Positions 56,862 to 64,000 of a DNA stretch of 64,000 bases are shown piece after piece (positions within the stretch are counted from its first letter, which is position 1; the number at the start of each line of letters is the position of its first letter). Both the position numbers and the translations under genes were made by a program. A model generated the notes under the pieces. It saw nothing but the letters and a program-made list of their open reading frames with translations, was not told the origin of the DNA and did no database searches. The stretch covers positions 2,088,001-2,152,000 of the forward strand of contig NZ_CP115465.1 of the NCBI RefSeq assembly GCF_027912535.1, written 5' to 3'. This DNA is from Brevundimonas sp. NIBR11 (GTDB lineage Bacteria > Pseudomonadota > Alphaproteobacteria > Caulobacterales > Caulobacteraceae).

Positions 56862-57469
56862 ACACCATCACCGTCCTTATCGCCGAAGACGACGACGCGG
56901 TGCGCGACGCGCTTCTGGTCCTGCTGCGCAGCGAGGGAATTCGCGCACGCGCCTTCGCCAGCGGCGCAGACTTGCTCGCCAACCTGCCCGAGGTGGATGC
57001 GGCCTGCGTCATCACCGATGTCCGCATGCCCGACATGGACGGCATCGAGGTCGTCCAGAGGCTGAAGGCGCTGAAGGGCGATGCCTGGCCGGTCGTCGTC
57101 ATCACCGGCCACGCCGATGTGCCGATGGCGGTTCAGATGATGAAGGCCGGGGTCGTCGACTTCATCGAAAAGCCCTTCGATCCCAACCGGCTGCTGGAGG
57201 CCGTGCGCGGCTGTCTAGGTCATCTGTCGGTCCTAGAGGGCGCACGCCAGAGCCGCGCCGAAGTCGCCGAACGCATCGCCCAACTGAGCCAGCGTGAAAC
57301 TCAAGTGTTCCGCGCCCTGGTCGAAGGCCGCTCCAACAAGGAGATCGCCGCCGACCTGGAAATCAGCCCGCGCACGGTCGAGATCTTCCGCGCCAAGGTG
57401 ATGTCGAAGATGCAGGCCAAGAGCCTGTCGGCGCTCGTGCGGATGGGGCTTACCGCGCCGGCGGAATAA
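56858..57469 (+). CDS. fixJ: FixJ-family response regulator, 203 aa
   Basis: A receiver (IAEDDDAVRD, VITDVRMPDMDG, EKPFDP) joined to a LuxR/NarL-type HTH (LSQRETQVFRALVEGRSNKEIA then RTVEIFRAKV). ATG overlaps the kinase stop (ATGA), so the pair is coupled. The name follows the domain family; the regulon is unknown. The acyltransferase/polysaccharide genes begin 78 bp downstream on the same strand and may be controlled by it or simply adjoin it. Confidence 0.92.
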   Translation: MNTITVLIAEDDDAVRDALLVLLRSEGIRARAFASGADLLANLPEVDAACVITDVRMPDMDGIEVVQRLKALKGDAWPVVVITGHADVPMAVQMMKAGVVDFIEKPFDPNRLLEAVRGCLGHLSVLEGARQSRAEVAERIAQLSQRETQVFRALVEGRSNKEIAADLEISPRTVEIFRAKVMSKMQAKSLSALVRMGLTAPAE

Positions 57470-57547
57470 GGCGGTCGGGATGCAAGGCCGACACCCATCC
57501 TAAACCTCTATGATGCAACTTATGCGTGCGAATCTCGAAAGACGCAC

Positions 57548-58633
57548 ATGACCGCATCGACCGTCACCGCCCCGCCGCTCAAAGAGTTGGTCTCGATCCA
57601 GTATCTGCGCGCAGCAGCGGCGCTCGGCGTCGTCGTCTGGCACGCCCAGGGCCAGGTCGGCATTCCCGAGACACAGGTCCTACAGGCCGGGATCGAGATC
57701 TTCTTCGTCATCTCGGGCTACGTCATGTGGCTGATCCTCGGGCAGAGGCCGACCTCCCCGATGGTCTTCCTGCAGAAGCGGCTGGCGCGGATCGTGCCGC
57801 TGTACTGGCTATTGACCAGCATCATGGTTGTTCTTTTGCTGGTCGCGCCGCAGCTGCTGCAGAGCACCCGCTTCGACCTGCCCCATGTGATCGCCTCCTA
57901 CCTGTTCGTCGCCTGGCCCAATCCGGTCGAGACGGCTGGGCTGAAGCCGGTGATGATCCCGGGCTGGACGCTGAACTACGAGATGGCCTTCTACCTCCTG
58001 CTGGCGGTCGGACTGACGATGAAGGGGGCTTGGCGGGGGCCGTTCGTCATCGGCGTCCTTCTCGTGCTGGCGGCGCTTTCGCCCCTTCCGATGCCGCCGA
58101 TCGCCGGGTTCTATGTGTCGCCCTTCATGGCGGAGCTGGCGCTGGGCGTGGGGCTGGCCATGGTGATGCCGCGCCTGCCGAAGACCTGGCTGAACCACGG
58201 CGTCGCGATCTTCATCGCGGGAGTCGGCTTGCTGATCCTCGGCGGGTCGATGATCGATGCCGACGCCCACGGGCGGCTGGTTCTGCTGGCCCTGCCGGCG
58301 GTGCTGATCGTGGGCGGTCTGGTCGCCATCGAACAGGCCGGGCGACTGCCCTCCATCCCTGTGCTGAAGGGTGTCGGCGACGCCTCGTACCCCCTCTACA
58401 TGATCCATCCCGTCCTCCTGTCGGCGATGGCCCAGGCCATGAAGTTGGCGGGCTTGACCGTCTCGCCCTGGGCCTATGTCGCGGCCGCTGTTGTCGTCAC
58501 CTCGATCGTCGGCTGGTTCGCCCACCTTTGGCTGGAGCGCCCCCTGATCGCAGCCTTCAGACCGCGCCTGCGCAAGCCGTATCCGGCGCCCGTCCCGACC
58601 CTCGCGGCCGCACCAGACCAAGCACGCCCGTGA
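57548..58633 (+). CDS. Acyltransferase-3 family membrane protein (OafA/YrhL type), 361 aa
   Basis: An inner-membrane enzyme with about ten helices. The early YLRAAAALGVVVWHAQG holds the catalytic His, and the R/E-rich KRLARIVPLYWLLT, YEMAFYLLLAVG, DASYPLYMIHPVLL segments follow. Such proteins acetylate or acylate polysaccharides. It begins an operon with the glycosylphosphotransferase (GTGA overlap), so its target is likely the polysaccharide made by this locus. Stop at 58633. Confidence 0.92.
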   Translation: MTASTVTAPPLKELVSIQYLRAAAALGVVVWHAQGQVGIPETQVLQAGIEIFFVISGYVMWLILGQRPTSPMVFLQKRLARIVPLYWLLTSIMVVLLLVAPQLLQSTRFDLPHVIASYLFVAWPNPVETAGLKPVMIPGWTLNYEMAFYLLLAVGLTMKGAWRGPFVIGVLLVLAALSPLPMPPIAGFYVSPFMAELALGVGLAMVMPRLPKTWLNHGVAIFIAGVGLLILGGSMIDADAHGRLVLLALPAVLIVGGLVAIEQAGRLPSIPVLKGVGDASYPLYMIHPVLLSAMAQAMKLAGLTVSPWAYVAAAVVVTSIVGWFAHLWLERPLIAAFRPRLRKPYPAPVPTLAAAPDQARP

Positions 58634-60138
58634 CCACCTTGAGTTGCAATAACGAGCCCCCCTCGGTGACCCTTCAGAGCCTGTCTCCTCCGTTCGCCGG
58701 CGACCGCAATGAGCGCCGCCGACGGCCGCGCCGCGAGACCGTCGCCTCCACCCCCTTCGTCCGCGTCTCGATGGGGATGATGAACCGGATGGTGGGCGCT
58801 GTGGACGCCTCCATCATCCTGGGTGTCGCGCTTGTGTTCCACTATCTCGACATCGCCGGTCCGCCGCCGTTGTCGATCTGGCAGACGGCCATCGCGGGCG
58901 TCGTCGGGGCCGTGACATTCGCCTCGGCGCTGGGTCTCTGGAGCGGCTACCGGGTCGAGCGATACCGACGCTTCAGGGGACAGGCGATCGACGTGATCGT
59001 CGGTGTCGCCCTGGCGGCCCTGGCCAACCGCGCCGTCGTCTGGGCCTTCGAGCCCGAGGTGCTGACCGCCCATCTGTGGCTGTCGCTGTGGCTGGCGGCG
59101 GTTCTGATCGGACTGGCGTCGGGTCGCCTGGCCTGCGCCATGGTGGTCGACATCCTGTGGACGCGCGGCCTGCTGCGGCGGCGCGTCGCCGTGGTCGGGG
59201 CGACCTTGATGGCCGGGGACCTGATCCGCCGCATCCGGCGCGAGGAGTGGCATCGTGACCTCGAGCTGGTCGGCCTGTTCGACGACGTCGCGCCCGGCGT
59301 CGCCGGAACGGTCGAGGACCTACGCCGGCTGGCCCAAACCCGCCGCGTCGACCTGATCGTCCTGGCCCTGCCCTGGAGCCGGTCGGCCGACATCTTTCAT
59401 CTGGGCGACCGGCTGCAATGGATCTCCGCCGACGTCGTCACGCCGCTGGAACAGCCCGGCTTCCTGTCGCGCTCGAACGCCCTGACCCAGATCGCCGGCA
59501 TCCCCGCCCTGCAGCTGACCCGCCATCCGTTCCGGGGCACGCAGGGACTGGTTAAACAGGCGCAGGACTATGTGGTCGCCGCCTGCGCCATCGTCCTGAC
59601 CGCGCCGATCCTGGCTATGGCGGCGACTGCGCTGGCCCTCTCGGGCGGCGGGCCGGTGCTGTTCCGTCAGGACCGGATCGGCTTCAACGGCCGGCCCTTC
59701 TCGATCTACAAGCTGCGCACCATGACCGTCGATCTGACCGACGACGGCGCGGGCGGGCAGATCCGGGGCAATCCAAGGATCACGAAGATCGGAGCCCTCC
59801 TGCGGCGCACTTCCATCGACGAATTGCCCCAGCTTCTGAACGTGCTGAAGGGCGAGATGTCGATCGTGGGTCCGCGTCCGCACGTCGCCGGCATGCGGAT
59901 CGGATCGGACCCCTATGCCGAGGCCGTGCGGACCTATGCGGCGCGCCATCAGATCAAGCCGGGCATCACCGGCTGGGCCCAGATCAACGGCATGCGCGGC
60001 GGCATCGACACTCTGGAAAAGGCCCAGCGCGGGGTCGAGCTGGACCTTGACTACATGCGCAACTGGTCCCTGCAGCTGGACCTCAGCATCATGGTTCGGA
60101 CCGTGACGCGACACCTGATGGGACCTGAGGTGTTCTGA
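58630..60138 (+). CDS. Polyprenyl glycosylphosphotransferase (initiating sugar-phosphate transferase), HfsE/PssY-like, 502 aa
   Basis: This enzyme attaches the first sugar-1-phosphate to undecaprenyl phosphate. Four N-terminal helices and a CoA-binding-like middle domain (RRRVAVVGATLMAGDLIRRI) lead to the WbaP-type catalytic part: DRIGFNGRPFSIYKLRTMT, LLRRTSIDELPQLLNVLKGE, MSIVGPRPHV and KPGITGWAQINGMRG. GTG 58630 overlaps the acyltransferase stop. Similar proteins start holdfast synthesis in Caulobacter. Its end overlaps the convergent polymerase gene by 50 bp. Confidence 0.93.
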   Translation: MTTLSCNNEPPSVTLQSLSPPFAGDRNERRRRPRRETVASTPFVRVSMGMMNRMVGAVDASIILGVALVFHYLDIAGPPPLSIWQTAIAGVVGAVTFASALGLWSGYRVERYRRFRGQAIDVIVGVALAALANRAVVWAFEPEVLTAHLWLSLWLAAVLIGLASGRLACAMVVDILWTRGLLRRRVAVVGATLMAGDLIRRIRREEWHRDLELVGLFDDVAPGVAGTVEDLRRLAQTRRVDLIVLALPWSRSADIFHLGDRLQWISADVVTPLEQPGFLSRSNALTQIAGIPALQLTRHPFRGTQGLVKQAQDYVVAACAIVLTAPILAMAATALALSGGGPVLFRQDRIGFNGRPFSIYKLRTMTVDLTDDGAGGQIRGNPRITKIGALLRRTSIDELPQLLNVLKGEMSIVGPRPHVAGMRIGSDPYAEAVRTYAARHQIKPGITGWAQINGMRGGIDTLEKAQRGVELDLDYMRNWSLQLDLSIMVRTVTRHLMGPEVF

Positions 60139-61369
60139 TCAGCCACCACGACAGGGCCAGGACCGTCGCCAGCTCTCCGGGCGACAGGACCACCGAAACG
60201 ACCGGCGACACGATCAGCAGGAACAGGGCGTAGTCGAAGACGGCGGCGCTGATCACCTCGCCGGATTGCGCCGCCCGCCACGCCATCCGGATCGCCACGA
60301 GGTGAAGCGCCAGCATCAGGGCCGCGCCGATCGCCCCATACTCGAACACCACCCCCAGCCAGCCGAGGTCCGACGGAAAGAAGAAGGGCGTGCCGACGAT
60401 ATCGCCCAGGGTCACATTGCCGACCCGCGTCGCACTGCCGACGCCCATGATCCAGCGCCAGGGCTGATCGTTAAGGAAGGCCAACGCGTGCTCGGCCTCG
60501 ATCTGACGCATGGAGAGCGACCCGCCCAGACTGTCCACCGCGCCCTGCCCCAGGCAAAGGGTCACGGGAATGGCCGCCGCGATCACCACCGCCGCCGTCA
60601 TCATCATCGCCGGTCCCTGCCAGCGGCGCAGACTGAGCAGCGCGCCGAGCCCCAGCCCCACGACCGTGCCGCCGATCTGGGCCCGCTGCTTGTAGGCCAG
60701 GACCAGGGCAACGACGCCCAGCCCGATCAGCACCGCCTTCCATAAGGCGGGCCTGCGCCAGAACGACCGGTTGATCAGGAACAGCGCCAGAATGCCGAAC
60801 ATCATCGGTGCGTTGATGCGGCGGCCCCGCTCGGCGTCGTTGAGGAAGACCTTGGTGTCCTCGATTCCCTGCTGGAACAGGACGTCCGGCGCGAACAGCC
60901 AGGCCCCGACCAGAAAGCCGAACGTCAGGATCGCGAGAACGACCACGACCCGCGTCAGGTCGCGCGCGGTCGGCCGGATCAACGACAGGACGGCCGCCAA
61001 CCCCAGCGCCCCAGTCAGGGGCCAGATCTTCACCGTCGAGGTCAGAGCGCCGAAGACGTCGTTGCCCAGCTGGATCACGCTGACGAAGGGCGTCACGCCC
61101 AGAAGCCAGGCGCAGGCGGCCAGCACAAAGGGGTGATGCGGCGGGTTCAGCCTCCAGGCCGCATAGAGGGTCAGGGGTGCGGTAACGACCGGCCAGGCCT
61201 TGGCCAGCAGATACAGCGGCGGCGCATCGACGACGTAGAAAAACAGCCCGCCGAACATCGGCAGCGTCAGGATCAGGGTGAGCGTCGGCCAGACCGGATC
61301 GCCCGCCTTCGTCACCGCCTCCGAAACGACGCCAACACGAAAGACCCGGCCCCTGCGCGCGGCGATCAT
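60089..61369 (-). CDS. Polysaccharide polymerase/ligase-like membrane protein (Wzy/O-antigen ligase type), 426 aa
   Basis: At least ten hydrophobic helices and a larger loop near QGIEDTKVFLNDAERGRRIN. The late ILGxG-like GVGSATRVGN and FEYGAIGAALML segments resemble O-antigen polymerases and HfsC-like proteins. Polymerises or ligates repeat units in the periplasm. ATG 61369 overlaps the WecG-type gene stop (ATGA). The end overlaps the opposing transferase gene by 50 bp. Sequence conservation in this family is low, so polymerase versus ligase is unresolved. Confidence 0.82.
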   Translation of the reverse strand: MIAARRGRVFRVGVVSEAVTKAGDPVWPTLTLILTLPMFGGLFFYVVDAPPLYLLAKAWPVVTAPLTLYAAWRLNPPHHPFVLAACAWLLGVTPFVSVIQLGNDVFGALTSTVKIWPLTGALGLAAVLSLIRPTARDLTRVVVVLAILTFGFLVGAWLFAPDVLFQQGIEDTKVFLNDAERGRRINAPMMFGILALFLINRSFWRRPALWKAVLIGLGVVALVLAYKQRAQIGGTVVGLGLGALLSLRRWQGPAMMMTAAVVIAAAIPVTLCLGQGAVDSLGGSLSMRQIEAEHALAFLNDQPWRWIMGVGSATRVGNVTLGDIVGTPFFFPSDLGWLGVVFEYGAIGAALMLALHLVAIRMAWRAAQSGEVISAAVFDYALFLLIVSPVVSVVLSPGELATVLALSWWLIRTPQVPSGVASRSEP

Positions 61370-62127
61370 GCCGGGCGCCGGACCGTTCGCAGACGCTCGA
61401 TGAGGGCGATCCAGAGGATGGGGGCGGACTCGATGAAGACGCGTCGGAAATGTCCCCTCGGATTCAGGGCCAGACGCCAGGCCCACTCCAGCCCGGCCTC
61501 GCGCATCCAGACGGGCGCGCGGCGAACACGACCGGTGAGGAAGTTCAGCGCGCTGCCGACACAGAGGCCCACGCCGGTGACGCCCGGCGTGGCGGAGAGA
61601 CGCCGGGCCAGCTCCTCCGACTGAGGCGCCCCGGCGATCAGGAAGACATAGCGGGCGGGGTGGGCGCGGACGAAGGCGAGGCATTGCTCGACCTCCGCCG
61701 GATCGCGCCAGAACCCGAACGAGGGCGTGAACCGGGCGACCGAGCGGATGCCGAACCGCTGGCGCAGGGTCGCCTCCACCTTCGCGTCGCCGCCGATCAG
61801 GGTCAGGGTCGCATCGGCAGGGACACCTCGCTCGAACAGCCGCGCCACCACGTCGCTGCCCGGCGCCACGGGCATGTCGAAGCCGAACAGACCGTGCGAC
61901 AAAAGGCGCAGAATTCGGCTATCGTTCAGCACCATCCAGGCCGCGCCTTGCGGCCCCGCGAACCGGTCGTCGCCGGATCGGGCGGCGACCACATGCTGGG
62001 CGTTCGGGGTCACGACGAAGGCGAACGGCGCGGCCGGATCGCGGGCGATGATCCGCCCGACGGCCTCGTCCAGAGGCAACGGCGTGAAGTCCACGCCCAA
62101 GAAACGACGACGGGGAAACGCGCTCAT
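61366..62127 (-). CDS. WecG/TagA/CpsF-family glycosyltransferase, 253 aa
   Basis: Adds an N-acetyl-mannosamine-type sugar to a lipid-linked precursor. The family blocks VVTPNAQHVVAARSGD, VLNDSRILRLLSHGLFG and FLIAGAPQSEELARRL and the C-terminal RAPVWMREAGLEWAWRLALNP are all recognisable. Caulobacter HfsJ is a member of this family, which supports the holdfast-like reading. It overlaps both neighbours by 4 bp. The sugar is inferred only. Confidence 0.92.
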   Translation of the reverse strand: MSAFPRRRFLGVDFTPLPLDEAVGRIIARDPAAPFAFVVTPNAQHVVAARSGDDRFAGPQGAAWMVLNDSRILRLLSHGLFGFDMPVAPGSDVVARLFERGVPADATLTLIGGDAKVEATLRQRFGIRSVARFTPSFGFWRDPAEVEQCLAFVRAHPARYVFLIAGAPQSEELARRLSATPGVTGVGLCVGSALNFLTGRVRRAPVWMREAGLEWAWRLALNPRGHFRRVFIESAPILWIALIERLRTVRRPA

Positions 62128-62834
62128 CGGACGCCCTCGAAGGTGTTGCTGTAGTTGACCGAGCGGCTGAACGGCAAAAGGCGATTGACGTACTGGTCGA
62201 TCCACAGATCGACCTCGGCGATGCGGCTGCGCGGCACGAAGACGATGTCCTCGGAGGCCAGGGCGATGCCGGTCTCGGCCTCTCCGCTCGCCACGAAACG
62301 GCGCAGGTCCACAGTCCTCAGCATGGCGTCGGCGCCGGGCCTCTGGCGGATGACGACCACCTGATCCATCCGGCTCTCGGGCGAGAAACCTCCGGCCAGC
62401 ATGACCGCCTCCAGCGTCGAGGCGCGGGCCGACAGCGGATAGACGCCCGGCCTCTGGACCGCCCCGCCAACGATGATCCGCGCCGACCGCGCCTCGGTCA
62501 CGGACAGGCTGACGATGGGCTGTCGCAGGCGCCGGGCCGAGGCGGCCTGCACCGCCGCCTCCAGTTCGCTCGGGGTCAGGTTCTGCGCCGCCAGCCGTCC
62601 CGCCGCGCGCAGGCTGACGAAGCCGTCCGGCTCGACGACGACCTCCTGCGTCAGCTCGGGGGTCAGCAGATAGTCGATCTTCAGCCGGTCGCCGACGCCG
62701 AGACGGTAGGCGGGCGCCGCGTCGCTCCAGGCCGCGAACCGGTGCGGCTCGCGCTCGCGCGGGCTGATCGACTGGGTCGTGCCACAGCCCGCGACAAGCA
62801 GGGCGACCACGAAGGAGAACAGCTTTAGAGCCAT
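62124..62834 (-). CDS. Wza-like polysaccharide export lipoprotein, 236 aa
   Basis: The signal peptide has the lipobox VAGC, so it is an outer-membrane lipoprotein. A polysaccharide biosynthesis/export domain (YRLGVGDRLKIDYLLTPEL, VVEPDGFVSLRAAG) and an SLBB-like domain (VGGAVQRPGVYPLSARAS, LEAVMLAGGFSPES) follow. It forms the translocon with the Wzc-like protein. At 236 residues it is short compared with Wza (~380) and lacks the C-terminal amphipathic helix region, as in HfsD-type proteins. It overlaps the upstream gene by 10 bp. Confidence 0.9.
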   Translation of the reverse strand: MALKLFSFVVALLVAGCGTTQSISPREREPHRFAAWSDAAPAYRLGVGDRLKIDYLLTPELTQEVVVEPDGFVSLRAAGRLAAQNLTPSELEAAVQAASARRLRQPIVSLSVTEARSARIIVGGAVQRPGVYPLSARASTLEAVMLAGGFSPESRMDQVVVIRQRPGADAMLRTVDLRRFVASGEAETGIALASEDIVFVPRSRIAEVDLWIDQYVNRLLPFSRSVNYSNTFEGVR

Positions 62835-64000
62835 CGGTAGATCGCCTCCGGCACATGATGTTTGCGGCCCGTGAAGACGAATCCGAGCAGGTCGCCGCCC
62901 GAGGCCAAGACCACCTCCCGCATTCGGCGGGCGGCGGGGGCTCGAGTGGCCTCGGCCTGGACGATGAGGAGGCTGGCGTCGGCCAGACCGTGGAGGCGCC
63001 TTGCTTCCGGCGTGTCGAAATCTCGCGCCCCGACCAGTACGATCCGGCTGAAGGCGCCGCGCATCAGGTCGAGGAAGGTCCTCCCGTCTTGCACCGTCGC
63101 GGTCGGAGCGCCCAACGGCGTCTCGAGCGGATTCAGTGCGGCCCACAGGCCGGCCGAGGCAGACTGGGCGACTTCCAGATGGCTCCTGCCTGCCGGCAGT
63201 CGCTGCACGGACCCGCCGGCCTTGCGCCGATAGTGCTCTGCCGCGTCCAGATCGATCAGCAGAACCGGCCCGCGCGCCTGCGTGGCCATGGCCTGGGCCA
63301 CCCCCAGCGCCAGCCGGCATTTGGCGCCCGCGTCGTCGCCGACGAACTGGAACACCTGCAACGGCCGTCCGTCGATCGACAGGTCCAGCAGCACCCCGGC
63401 CAGCCGCGCCATCGCCGTCAGCCCCGCGTCCGAGCGCAGGTTCGACGCCGTGGCGTCGATGGTCATGACCGCGTCCAGCCCCAGCGAACTCTCAGCCTCG
63501 CCCGGCGCGATGAAGACCTGACGCAGGACCATGCCGACCGCCGTCGTCGCCACGGCCAGGGCGACCCCCAGCGCCAGACCCGCGAGAATCAACGTCGGAC
63601 GCAGATCGCGTCCGCTCATCGGCGCGGTCGGCGGCTGGACGATGCGGACCGTTGTGTTGCGGTCGTCGACGGCCTGATCCTCCAACGCGGCGCCGGCGCG
63701 GCCGATCAGCAGGCTGCGGTGAATGGTCTCCGAGGCCGAGCGGCTGCGCTCGAGGTCGTGCAGCCGCATCTCGGCGGTGCGCAGATCGGCGACGCGGGCG
63801 CGGGCGGCGGCGAGCTGGGTCTCCAGCTCCGCCGACTGGCGTTGCAGGGACGCCAGCTCGATCCTCAGCGAGGCGCGGCGTTGGACCAGAAGGTCGGCGA
63901 CCGGGTTCCTCACCGTGCGGTCGCTGGAGCGGATGTCCTGGGCGTTCTCGACGATCTGGGCCTGGGCGGCGGCGATGCGGGCGTCGATCTCGGCCAGACC
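62825..64000 (-). CDS. Wzc-like polysaccharide co-polymerase with degenerate kinase domain (5' truncated by the window)
   Basis: The open frame enters from the right edge; only the C-terminal ~390 residues are present. A coiled-coil periplasmic stretch (LRIELASLQRQSAELETQLA) leads to a PAPMSGRDLRPTLILAGLALG membrane helix. The cytoplasmic domain is BY-kinase-like, but the Walker A is VGDDAGAKCRLALG with Cys in place of Ser/Thr, followed by VLLIDLD (Walker A'-like), and only one Tyr near the end (IYRWL). It is probably catalytically weak or inactive. Similar non-kinase HfsB/HfsA proteins occur in Caulobacter. Confidence 0.88.
   Translation of the reverse strand, partial: GLAEIDARIAAAQAQIVENAQDIRSSDRTVRNPVADLLVQRRASLRIELASLQRQSAELETQLAAARARVADLRTAEMRLHDLERSRSASETIHRSLLIGRAGAALEDQAVDDRNTTVRIVQPPTAPMSGRDLRPTLILAGLALGVALAVATTAVGMVLRQVFIAPGEAESSLGLDAVMTIDATASNLRSDAGLTAMARLAGVLLDLSIDGRPLQVFQFVGDDAGAKCRLALGVAQAMATQARGPVLLIDLDAAEHYRRKAGGSVQRLPAGRSHLEVAQSASAGLWAALNPLETPLGAPTATVQDGRTFLDLMRGAFSRIVLVGARDFDTPEARRLHGLADASLLIVQAEATRAPAARRMREVVLASGGDLLGFVFTGRKHHVPEAIYRWL

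Overview
The window is GC-rich, densely packed DNA, with overlapping ATGA/GTGA gene junctions. It looks like the chromosome of a stalked or motile alphaproteobacterium of the order Caulobacterales, and a Brevundimonas-like genus is my best guess. The clues are a short Caulobacter-type flagellin, a complete chemotaxis operon in the order mcpA-cheX-cheY-cheA-cheW-cheR-cheB-cheY-cheD-cheU-cheY-cheE that I recall from Caulobacter, a large TonB-dependent receptor with the DEVVVTG box, and a Wzy-type polysaccharide locus resembling holdfast (hfs) genes. I see no rRNA, tRNA, CRISPR array, transposase or phage gene.

Region by region. 1-2.3 kb: the end of an unidentified gene, an MFS transporter and an SGNH hydrolase. 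2.3-15.2 kb: a second, dispersed chemotaxis set. It contains cheB-cheR, a flagellin on the opposite strand, then a soluble double-PAS receptor with cheW and cheA (minus strand), and divergently a cheY, a CheZ-like cheU, a cheY-like protein and a cheE-like protein. A PHA synthase, a 61-residue ORFan and a LysR regulator are interleaved. 15.2-35.4 kb: a pectin/rhamnogalacturonan utilisation locus. It holds a GH105-type hydrolase fused to a DUF4861-like domain, a GH28 polygalacturonase, a TonB receptor, an oligogalacturonate lyase, a six-hairpin glycosidase-like lipoprotein, a PL10 pectate lyase, all enzymes expected for non-phosphorylating L-rhamnose catabolism to pyruvate and L-lactate plus an L-lactate dehydrogenase, the RhaT symporter, the RhaM mutarotase and an IclR regulator. 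35.3-42.9 kb: a divergent hut (histidine degradation) cluster, hutF-hutC-hutI against hutG-hutU-hutH, with a 14-bp palindromic operator between the halves and a REP-like inverted repeat before hutH. 42.9-44.6 kb: a small membrane protein and a divergent winged-helix regulator with an unusual polytopic membrane domain. 44.8-54.4 kb: the canonical che operon, minus strand. 54.4-57.5 kb: a TorF-like outer-membrane protein and a FixL/FixJ-like two-component pair. 57.5-64 kb: an acyltransferase, an initiating sugar-phosphate transferase, a polymerase, a WecG-type glycosyltransferase, a Wza-like export lipoprotein and a Wzc-like chain-length protein cut by the window end.

The most interesting biology is in chemotaxis. 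Both che loci carry the same cheY-cheU-cheY-cheE cassette. The cheU products, usually left without a function, carry the D-x3-Q signature of CheZ phosphatase. The cheY-like partners end in a FliM-like CheY-docking peptide. The CheA of the dispersed locus has what looks like a truncated-globin domain, without its haem ligand, where CheY-binding P2 usually sits.

All calls are from reading the sequence and remembered family features; no database search was run.
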